From positions 1 to 64,000 of the forward strand of contig NZ_JAILNU010000009.1 in NCBI RefSeq assembly GCF_024691275.1: DNA of 64,000 bases, read 5' to 3'. The notes beneath the pieces are model-generated. The model searched no databases. It saw only the letters and a list, made by a program, of their open reading frames with translations, and was not told the origin of the DNA. This DNA is from Ruminococcus sp. (GTDB taxonomy: Bacteria; Bacillota; Clostridia; Oscillospirales; Ruminococcaceae). Both the position numbers and the translations under genes were made by a program. Positions 18,583-25,892 of this stretch are shown here, piece after piece (the stretch's first letter is position 1; each line of letters opens with the position of its first letter).

Positions 18583-19263
18583 TCAACTAAAATGAACCAT
18601 ATCATACGGATAATATTGTTCGTTTTTTAAATTTTCATCATCAAATCCGAGTCTTTTAACAATTGCGCCTGCTTCAAAACACCAATATCCATAGTAAAGA
18701 TTATCATCTTCAATTTTATGAGTATCATACCACGAACTATCCTGACAGCCTTTATACCATCCACGCAGATACTTTTCTAATGCATCTTTATCTGCACACT
18801 CAATACTTCTTAGTAATTTTTTATAGGGACGTGGAAATGATACTTTTGATTTATCCAGTGTAGTATCTGAACCAACAAGAACAAAATCTATGAGGTAATC
18901 ATATGTTTCAGATTTCATTAATTTTTCTCTTATTTTTTTTAACTTCACATTATCTATCCCTAAAAGATATGCAATTGAAGCAAAAATTAGATTATCTTCA
19001 TAGACTTCGCCATCCCATGACTCACAAAACGAGTCTAACATATCTTCAAATTCTTGCTTAATTTCTTCTACAGAATCTCCTCTTGAATATTTGGCTATAA
19101 TTATGCCCATTTTAATTCGCAATATTTCATCTTTTATATAATCAATTCTCTCCTCTTCTATTTCACCTTTTGCAATACAGTCTTCAAACATTTTGACTCC
19201 ATCTTCTTCTTCCTCAAGAATAAAGGTATCAAAATATTCTTTTGATCTCAAAGTATCTCTCAT
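18583..19263 (-). CDS. PoNi-type immunity protein (DUF1911-like)
   Basis: A 226-aa acidic, all-helical protein. Its C-terminal half carries the pattern seen in DUF1910/DUF1911 immunity proteins: YLRGWYKGCQDSSWYDTHK, then YYGYWCFEAGAIVKRL and a closing YYPYDMVHF. Such PoNi proteins neutralise PoNe-type DNases exported by T6SS and T7SS. It lies directly downstream (21 nt) of the PoNe cartridge, the expected toxin-immunity order. AT content is higher than in the secretion genes, as usual for exchanged immunity genes. Confidence 0.8.
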   Translation of the reverse strand: MRDTLRSKEYFDTFILEEEEDGVKMFEDCIAKGEIEEERIDYIKDEILRIKMGIIIAKYSRGDSVEEIKQEFEDMLDSFCESWDGEVYEDNLIFASIAYLLGIDNVKLKKIREKLMKSETYDYLIDFVLVGSDTTLDKSKVSFPRPYKKLLRSIECADKDALEKYLRGWYKGCQDSSWYDTHKIEDDNLYYGYWCFEAGAIVKRLGFDDENLKNEQYYPYDMVHFS

Positions 19264-19284
19264 TTACATACCTTCTTTCATTTT

Positions 19285-19971
19285 TTACGGAGTTTTAACG
19301 ACATAGCCATTTGAATTTAATGTTTTAACATTGATTTTCGGACCATTGTTACCAAGTTTTATCTTAAATAATTCCCTTCCATAGCCGCCAGAACTCTTAA
19401 TTTGTCTTGCGGTCTTCTTTCCAACAGCCTTTTCCAAATTCTTTTTAATCCACGGATCACTCATTTGCCTTCCAGCACCCTTAGTATTCGCTAATCTTGA
19501 TGAACCATATTTGGATTCCGCTATTATATACTTAGGATCGCCATTTGGATTATGATATACACCATCAATTCCATGATGAGTAGGATCATTTAATGAAGAA
19601 ACTCTATCTTTGCTTACTCTCTTATAGCCTTTACTTTCATAATACTCATCCATTTTCATTTCGCCGTAATTACCCTTTTCTTGAGTAGTTTCCAGCTTTT
19701 TTTGTCCAGATTCAACTTGATTTATACAATCATTGTTATGAACCCAAACAGCAATACCGCCGACGAAATAGGTATGATAATCCTCTACCTTAAAATTATA
19801 CACCGAAACAGTTTCTTTTGTCAACTCTATTTCAAAAGATTCAACAAAAAGATCTTTTCCGTCAACGCTGATGAGCTTATCACCAACAAAAAGACTTCCT
19901 GCCTGTATAAAGCCCCTGCCCTGTACATAGAACGGGTGATTGTCTGTAGTGACTATCTCCTCACCATTTAA
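19285..19971 (-). pseudogene. Orphan toxin cartridge: truncated Hint domain fused to PoNe-like nuclease
   Basis: The open frame runs from the stop codon of the preceding gene (19972-19974) to 19285 without an ATG in a proper context. It begins inside a Hint domain (NGEEIVTTDNHPFYVQGRGF), goes on to its end (YNFKVEDYHTYFVGGIAVWV-HN) and then into a toxin domain with GIDGVYHNPNG and IIAESKYG, the D...ExK core of PoNe-type restriction-fold DNases. A TTG at 19824 could open a 179-aa product but has no ribosome site. The Hint part is closely similar to that of the intact toxin at 20981-22681, so this reads as a displaced C-terminal cartridge that recombination could attach to a full-length toxin. 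Its immunity gene follows. Confidence 0.8.
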
Positions 19972-20592
19972 TCAAATATAATTATTATCGACAATGTACT
20001 TTATATTATTTCTATTCAACATCCACATTTTATTTCTGGCACCATTTTTATATTCTTCAATCTGATTAATAATATCCGCAGAAAAACTGTCTGAAATTTG
20101 CTTAACTTTATTCTGTATTATATCTTTACCTAAAGTATCTGCAATATAATCCAAATGAACATTAAACTCATCAAATTTTTCATTAAATAAATATTCAACC
20201 GCTTCATTATAATTTTTTTCAAACATTGAACATAAACTTTTTATCTCAACATTTAAAACTTTTCTAAGCTCTGCAAATACTTCATTCAATTTTTCTTCTG
20301 TAGTAATATCAAACCATTCCTTGTCTTTAGGCTTTATCATTTTAGATGCAACAACGCTATCTACAGGAATTTTTCCATAATTTTTATTATAAATATGGAA
20401 GCCTACGTTTACTTCTATTCTATCACCAACTTTATTCCATTTGCATGAATAAAAATTTAATATAAAATCTAATTTCTTAACTGTCTTTTTCAAACATTTT
20501 TGGCTTTTTAAATATTTGAAATCCAGTTCATTAGCTAACGAAGATATTAAAGTAGTCTCTGCATCATTAATCGTTAAGTATCTCTCATCCAT
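19972..20592 (-). CDS. Probable orphan immunity protein (DUF4304-like?)
   Basis: A 206-aa soluble protein. The first 110 residues alternate strand and helix (FILNFYSCKWNKVGDRIEV, VGFHIYNKNYG), which resembles DUF4304-type proteins found beside toxins; the rest is helical. Confidence in the family is low. It stands among toxin/immunity genes, has no toxin cartridge of its own directly upstream, and its stop codon forms the exact left border of the PoNe cartridge. The simplest reading is an immunity gene kept after loss of its toxin. Codon usage is AT-rich. Confidence 0.65.
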   Translation of the reverse strand: MDERYLTINDAETTLISSLANELDFKYLKSQKCLKKTVKKLDFILNFYSCKWNKVGDRIEVNVGFHIYNKNYGKIPVDSVVASKMIKPKDKEWFDITTEEKLNEVFAELRKVLNVEIKSLCSMFEKNYNEAVEYLFNEKFDEFNVHLDYIADTLGKDIIQNKVKQISDSFSADIINQIEEYKNGARNKMWMLNRNNIKYIVDNNYI

Positions 20593-20660
20593 CTAAAAAA
20601 CCTCACCTAAAATTAATAATATTGTTTCGTATACATTGATTGACTTTTTTACATAGCAAA

Positions 20661-20981
20661 TCATTCACGCGGATCATATTTCCATCTTAAATCGCATCCG
20701 AAATCACAATAAACTTCTTTCAACTTGTTTAAAAATTTTTCTACTACATCAGGGTACATATGCGAAAAAAATATCAAAATAGCGGGTTTTAATTCGCCAT
20801 ATTTTTCCTTAAATTGCCCAGATTGAATAAATCCCATATAATCTTTTAATTTATCTTGTAAAATTTCCCAATGTCCTTTAATAACATCGTCATTCCATGG
20901 AATATGATCACTAATGCATAATACTTCGTAATCTTCTTCACTAAAAACAAGATCAATTACATTTCTATCAACAACCGACAT
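20661..20981 (-). CDS. Probable immunity protein for the adjacent Hint toxin (DUF6572-like)
   Basis: A 106-aa protein starting MSVVDRNVIDLVFSEEDYEV and containing ISDHIPW, a layout seen in DUF6572-type small proteins that often accompany polymorphic toxins. Its ATG overlaps the toxin stop as TAATG, and the GGAGGAAGC ribosome site lies within the toxin's last codons. This coupling, with the downstream position, is the classical toxin-then-immunity arrangement, so it most likely protects the cell from the C-terminal domain of the 566-aa toxin. The family match is from memory of motifs. Confidence 0.7.
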   Translation of the reverse strand: MSVVDRNVIDLVFSEEDYEVLCISDHIPWNDDVIKGHWEILQDKLKDYMGFIQSGQFKEKYGELKPAILIFFSHMYPDVVEKFLNKLKEVYCDFGCDLRWKYDPRE

Positions 20982-22681
20982 TATAAGCTTCCTCCATGTG
21001 CAGCAAGATCTTGTGAAAGTGGCACAGTTACACCATTTCTGGTTGTATAACCAGGAGTAGGTGGCAATTTTGTTCCCCCTTCAAATCCTGGCTTGCCCTT
21101 ACCTCTAATTTCGCCGCCATATTTTTGTAACAATTCATATCCTTTTCTTTGATTTGTAGTATATGGCGCTGTTTCTGATGCTTTAACTTCATTAAAAAAT
21201 TCATTATTTATTTCATCAACTCTAACATTATAATCTACTAGATTACCATTTTCATCATAGGGACGAATAGTTACTTCTTGTTGTGTATCAGGATGATCTT
21301 TAAGTAATTCCGCATGCCTTTCATCCTGCGCTTTTTTTCCTTTAGCTTTATTATCATCAAGGACTTGCGCTTTAGTACAATCATCATTATGCACCCAAAC
21401 AGCTTTTTCGCCAACAAAGTAAGTATGGTAATCCTCAACCTTAAAGTTGTACACTGTAACAGGTTCATCAACTTTCTCTATTTCATGTGATTCTACAATA
21501 AGATCTTTTCCTTCAACGCTTATTAGCTTATCACCTACAAAGAGGCTTCCTGCCTGTATAAAGCCGCGTCCTTGAACATAGAAAGGGTGATTATCGGTAG
21601 TGACTATCTTCTCACCGTTTATTGTAAGATGAACAAGCTTGTCAACCTTACGCTCAAATGTATCGAGAATCGTCTTCTCTCCTACTTCAAAGGTATCAGG
21701 ATCAGCAGCTATGATCTTATCACCTTTTACAAGGTGTTCGATAGCAACGAGACCCGTAACTGTATTTATCATCGTTCCTGCTATGAAGCAAGCCATTGTC
21801 GATGATGCTCCGCCTGTGAATGCTGCCACCATTGATACGCCTGTCTGGAATCCGTTGTACAGCTTGCTCGAATGGAGCTTGTTATTCAGAGCTGTTATCG
21901 GGTTATTCGGGTCTATCATGCCAAGTCCCATTGCCAGCGTGTCAAATCCGCCCATTACTGTTGATATACCATTAGTAATCTTAGCAGTCATCTTGATAGC
22001 TTTGCCAAGCTTGCTCGCACATGAAACTGTTTTTCCGAACAATGCTCCTGCTCCGCCGAGACCTCCCATGATAGCACCTGTAATAGCTCCCTCGAAGGCT
22101 CCATTCTCGAAACCTTCAAGGAACGAGCCTCCCGACAAGACACTTGTAATGCCGCCTATAAGACCGCCAGAGAGCGCACCCATAAGAGCACCTAAAGCAG
22201 CTGCTCCGAGAATTCCTCCTACACCTGTACAGATCAATGCAATAGCTGCAATACAGATCACAACCGTAACTATAAGCTTCCAGTGATCCTTGCACCACTC
22301 GCCAACCTTCTTGAGACCGTCGCAGAATTTCTCCCACTTTGATTTTTCACACTCGGGTTTCAGGTAGGAATACTTCTTGTAGAACTCCTTCTTCTGCTTT
22401 GCTATCTCAGACGATGCCGAATTATCGCGGTTTATTGTAAGGTCTATGAACGCATTTACCTCTTTCTGAGTAGCCTCCAGACCCTCGATCTGCTGTTCCT
22501 GCGTCTTTGAAGATGATGAAATGCTCGTAACAACATTATCGCATACACTGCTGTTTATACCGAGTATCTTCTTTTTCAGAGCCGACAGATCCACACAGAA
22601 GTCGCTTACAGCACTTTTTGCCTGTGATATGTAATTCGACATACTGTTTATTTTGCTTTTATATAACTCTATGCTTGCCAT
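20981..22681 (-). CDS. Hint-containing T7SS polymorphic toxin, putative nuclease
   Basis: A 566-aa protein. Residues 1-130 are helical and probably form the secretion-targeting, Esx/LXG-like part. A hydrophobic and Gly/Ala-rich segment (about 135-200) may insert in membranes. A pretoxin Hint domain spans about 296-431, starting at ACFIAGT with the catalytic Cys and ending at VWVHN. The last 135 residues are the toxin: DYNVRVDEINNEF, NEVKAS and NQRKGYELLQKYGG fit a restriction-endonuclease-like D...ExK...Q core, so a nuclease is likely but not proven. Its first 401 bp are nearly identical to those of the broken toxin at 23246-24934. A DUF6572-like immunity gene overlaps its stop. Confidence 0.8.
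   Translation of the reverse strand: MASIELYKSKINSMSNYISQAKSAVSDFCVDLSALKKKILGINSSVCDNVVTSISSSSKTQEQQIEGLEATQKEVNAFIDLTINRDNSASSEIAKQKKEFYKKYSYLKPECEKSKWEKFCDGLKKVGEWCKDHWKLIVTVVICIAAIALICTGVGGILGAAALGALMGALSGGLIGGITSVLSGGSFLEGFENGAFEGAITGAIMGGLGGAGALFGKTVSCASKLGKAIKMTAKITNGISTVMGGFDTLAMGLGMIDPNNPITALNNKLHSSKLYNGFQTGVSMVAAFTGGASSTMACFIAGTMINTVTGLVAIEHLVKGDKIIAADPDTFEVGEKTILDTFERKVDKLVHLTINGEKIVTTDNHPFYVQGRGFIQAGSLFVGDKLISVEGKDLIVESHEIEKVDEPVTVYNFKVEDYHTYFVGEKAVWVHNDDCTKAQVLDDNKAKGKKAQDERHAELLKDHPDTQQEVTIRPYDENGNLVDYNVRVDEINNEFFNEVKASETAPYTTNQRKGYELLQKYGGEIRGKGKPGFEGGTKLPPTPGYTTRNGVTVPLSQDLAAHGGSL
22281..22681 (-). repeat. 401-bp near-identical toxin N-terminal repeat, copy 1
   Basis: It aligns without gaps to 24534-24934 over 401 bp with only scattered substitutions, then similarity drops sharply on the inner side at the end of the shared sequence encoding EWCKDHWK. 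Both copies start at the ATG. The conserved tract gives homology for recombination or gene conversion between toxin genes. Confidence 0.9.
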
Positions 22682-22784
22682 ATCTTCACCTCTTTCTTAA
22701 AAATGACTTGTTCCAGATGAATACTCATCTAAAATATCAACCGATCATTTACAAAGCCTTATTATTAAACATAAAACAATAAAA

Positions 22785-23243
22785 TTAGGCCCTCTCTATT
22801 TTGTTAAGATAATAAAGCAGATCCTCATAATATAAAAGTGCTCTATCACCACAATCAATTATTAGGTAGTCAGAAGGATAGCAGAAATCAGACCATTTAT
22901 CACAAAATAACCTTGCAGATACTTTTAATGCACATTCACTATAATAGCATACATTAACGTAACTGTCAATATATTCACTCAATGTACTTTCAAGTAATGT
23001 ACTTGTCTCTTTCTCTGCTTTTTCATCTCCCCAACCACAATCATTAGTGATAAGTCGCAACTTATTAAGTCCAGTTAGAGCAAATGAACTTTTAGGTAGT
23101 AATTTATTATCACAGTAACAGAACCATATATCGCTTGCTTCTTTCTCAGATAATACTCGCATTTCAGATAATTCCGATTCAGAAAAAACAGCAAACTCCT
23201 CGTCTGTAAATCGACATCCGAATAAAAAATCTTTTATATCCAT
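22785..23243 (-). CDS. Probable immunity protein for the disrupted Hint toxin
   Basis: A 152-aa acidic protein (MDIKDFLFGCRFTDEEFAVF at the start). The early part (FTDEEFAVFSESELSEMRVL, then ASDIWFCYC) faintly resembles DUF2947, but this is uncertain. It begins 2 nt after the toxin stop codon, as expected for a cognate immunity gene. The toxin gene itself carries an amber codon, so this gene may protect only against neighbours that still make the toxin. No membrane segment or signal is seen. Confidence 0.65.
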   Translation of the reverse strand: MDIKDFLFGCRFTDEEFAVFSESELSEMRVLSEKEASDIWFCYCDNKLLPKSSFALTGLNKLRLITNDCGWGDEKAEKETSTLLESTLSEYIDSYVNVCYYSECALKVSARLFCDKWSDFCYPSDYLIIDCGDRALLYYEDLLYYLNKIERA

Positions 23244-23245
23244 TA

Positions 23246-24934
23246 TTAATCATTCTCCCAGAATATATGACCTTCTCCACCACTTTTTCCGTGTGACCAA
23301 TCCTCGAATTTAATGTGAGGTCTATTGAAATTCACATCTCTTTCTATAGGATGTTCTTGGTAGTATTTAGCTCTTGGACCGTTCTCTTGGTACGTTGGCT
23401 GTTTTGGCAGATCTGGTCTTGCTTCTTCTATCAGTCTCAACGCATCTGCTTTTGTTTCTGTTACATAATTATTTCCTTTTCCCTTCAGATTCCCCTCTTT
23501 CAAGGATTTTACCGCGTCCTTCCATGTACGGCTTCCAGGTTTTCCTGTTCGAGGCATATCTTCAAAATTTTCGTATCCACGATTATGAACTAATATTTTC
23601 TGTTCACCAACAAAATATGTATGATAATCCTCTACCTTAAAGTTATATACATTTACAGTTTCGTCATTCTGCTCTATCTTGATTTCATCAACAACGAGAT
23701 CCTCACCGTTTGCATTGACAAGTTTATCACCGATAAAAAGCTTGCCTGCTTCAATAAATCCTCGCCCTTGAACAAAGAAAGGATGATCTACGGTTGCAAC
23801 AATCTGTTCTCCATTCACCATAAGATAAACAAGATTATGGACTTTTCTGACATATGTTTCAAGAACCTGCTTATATCCTACCTGCATTGTTTCTTCATCA
23901 GCAGCAAGTACGACATCACCCTCTTTAATGTTCTCAATGGCTTTATATCCATTTAAAGTTGCAATCAATGTGCCTGCAATAAAACAAGCTGCATTGTCAA
24001 CATAACCATATGAAAATGATGCCAAACCACCTGTTACAAGCTGAAAAGCATTATAGTAGGGATTTGAGTGAGCTTCATGATTAAGGTAAGATATAAAACT
24101 CCCCATTACCGGATTGATCAAACCAAGATTAATGCCTGTATCATGTTGAAATCTTACTTGGAAATCATTGGTTAAAGCTAACAAATCAAATTCCAACATA
24201 CCAAGTGAAAGCTTACCTGATACAGCAAATATCCCATTCATCACTGTACTACATCCAAGTGTTGTTCCAGCAATTGCACCAAACCCGGTTAAACCTCCAA
24301 ATGCCGCTCCCATAAGAGCACCATCTATCGCTCCATTCAATACACCGCTTAGAATTCCTTTAACACCATACTGAGCGTAACCTGATATTCCTCCTATGAC
24401 TGCACCTGCCGCAAGACCTATAACAAGCCCCTTCAGCATATTTCCAAGAATAAGAACTCCAAATTCTTCAAGTCCAGGCACTATCAGACATACCACTGCC
24501 ACAACAAGTTCAATTACAATAAGTATCTCTTTCCAGTGATCTTTACACCACTCGCCAACCTTCTTGAGACCGTCACAGAACTTTTCCCACTTTGATTTTT
24601 CACACTCGTGTTTCAGGTAGGAATACTTCTTGTAGGACTCCTTCTTCTGCTTTGCTATCTCAGACGATGCCGAATTATCACGGTTTATTGTAAGGTCTAT
24701 AAACGCATTTACCTCTTTCTGAGTTGCTTCAAGTCCTTCGATCTACTGTTCCTGCGTCTTTGAAGATGATGAAATGCTCGTAACAACATTATCGCATACA
24801 CTGCTGTTTATACCGAGTATCTTCTTTTTCAGAGCCGACAGATCCACACAGAAGTCGCTTACAGCACTTTTTGCCTGCGCTATGTAGTTCGACATACTGT
24901 TTATTTTGCTTTTATATAACTCTATGCTTGCCAT
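23246..24934 (-). pseudogene. Hint polymorphic toxin interrupted by an amber codon
   Basis: The reading frame from ATG at 24934 is broken at codon 64, where TAG (24743-24745) replaces the CAG of the twin gene; the frame is otherwise open to 23246, giving a 562-aa protein if read through. The order is helical N-terminus, hydrophobic Gly/Ala segment, Hint domain (about 316-449, ACFIAGT to ILVHN) and a C-terminal domain of about 110 aa ending in RPHIKFEDW and GHIFWE, which I do not recognise. A downstream GTG at 24502 could start a 418-aa product lacking the secretion part. It may be a pseudogene, a strain-specific mutation, a suppressed codon or a sequence error. Confidence 0.8.
24534..24934 (-). 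repeat. 401-bp near-identical toxin N-terminal repeat, copy 2
   Basis: Partner of 22281-22681. It carries the amber substitution at 24743-24745 and a few further differences, for example Glu to His in the KPECEK/KHECEK segment. Both copies lie in the same orientation about 2.25 kb apart, so recombination between them would delete one toxin body and the first immunity gene. Confidence 0.9.
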
Positions 24935-24958
24935 ATTTTAACCGCTTTCTGTGAAACA

Positions 24959-25519
24959 TCACATAAACTTTTTATAGTAAGCCATATTAGCAAGGCATTT
25001 CTGCTTGTCCCTTTCATACTCACTTATCATGCCCTGAGCCCTGCTGATATTTGAATCCAGCTCATCGCGTCTTGATTCCAGACTTCTCAGTTCTTTGTCC
25101 AAATTATCGATCTCACCTGAAATAGTTTTTTTACCGTTGCTGATATGCTGATAAATATCAGTAAGCTTTGAATTTGCTTTTGTAGCATCTTCGCCGAAGG
25201 AATTTGAAAGATTTGATGCTTTCACAGTGCTCGAGCTAACCATATTGCTGAAGTTGGTCGAAGCCTCACTTACCTTCTTATTGATATTGCTAAGATGCGA
25301 AAACATAGCATCTTTATTATTTGTTGAATTGCTGATAGCTTCGAGGATAGATTTATTCTTTTTGATCTCGTCCTTTTTATTATCAATGGCAATACATTTC
25401 TGCTGACGTTCCGAGCGGTATTCACCTATTTTCTGCTCATAGGAGCGTATATAGCCGCAGTATTCATAATACTTTCTCTGCTCAGAGTTATAAAGTCTTG
25501 TAGCTTCATCAGATGTCAT
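24959..25519 (-). CDS. Coiled-coil T7SS protein, LXG-associated (Lap/DUF5082-like)
   Basis: A 186-aa protein that is helical throughout, with heptad-like charged stretches at about 25-65 and 125-175 and a Ser/Asn-rich middle. No signal or membrane span is seen. Small helical proteins encoded directly before LXG-type toxins (Lap proteins, DUF5082/YwqH-like) bind the toxin N-terminus and guide export; size and place fit, while the family match itself is not certain. It is the first gene of the locus. Its start is set by AAGGAGG 6 nt upstream, and a consensus promoter lies 94 bp further upstream. Confidence 0.7.
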   Translation of the reverse strand: MTSDEATRLYNSEQRKYYEYCGYIRSYEQKIGEYRSERQQKCIAIDNKKDEIKKNKSILEAISNSTNNKDAMFSHLSNINKKVSEASTNFSNMVSSSTVKASNLSNSFGEDATKANSKLTDIYQHISNGKKTISGEIDNLDKELRSLESRRDELDSNISRAQGMISEYERDKQKCLANMAYYKKFM

Positions 25520-25612
25520 TCTGCTGCCTCCTTTTCAATCAAAACCATTTAATTCCTGACCATTTAGCGGTCATACCTTTTACTAATCGGTTATTTCTAC
25601 CAAATTAAATAT

Positions 25613-25642
25613 ATTATATCATTATTTTCTCGCACTTGTCAA
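25613..25642 (-). promoter_or_regulatory. Consensus sigma-A promoter of the T7SS locus
   Basis: On the minus strand TTGACA (25637-25642) and TATAAT (25613-25618) are separated by 18 bp, both perfect matches. It points into the 25519 gene and is the only obvious strong promoter in front of the locus. The rest of the 25520-25892 gap holds no credible gene; a terminator lies at its right end. Confidence 0.8.
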
Positions 25643-25811
25643 GCAAATTACACAATTATTCTTCCCGATTCTACGCTGAATTGTGGGGATTTGTTGACCA
25701 CAAAATGCCATTTCAACAGCCTGTATTTCCAAAGTCAATCAAATATTGCTATTATTTCAGCAAAAGTGCCAATATACCGCATTGAAATTTGTTCAACAAT
25801 ATGAAATTTGA

Positions 25812-25843
25812 AATAACAAAGAGCCACATATCTGTGGCTCTTT
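25812..25843 (-). terminator. Terminator of the GH11-dockerin gene
   Basis: A perfect 11-bp inverted repeat (AAAGAGCCACA / TGTGGCTCTTT, 4-nt loop) lies 50 bp past the stop of the dockerin gene. On the minus strand it is followed by GTTATTTC, a weak T-tract. It isolates the dockerin gene from the T7SS promoter. Confidence 0.7.
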
Positions 25844-25892
25844 GATACATATAAATGATTCACAGTCTATCAGTTTTTGGACATGATATCTG

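Noticed and set aside
24502..24743. Treating the 418-aa frame as a separate gene with its own start
   Set aside because: The frame is in phase with the upstream 63-aa ORF and matches its intact twin without a break except the TAG; the GTG start lacks a ribosome site.
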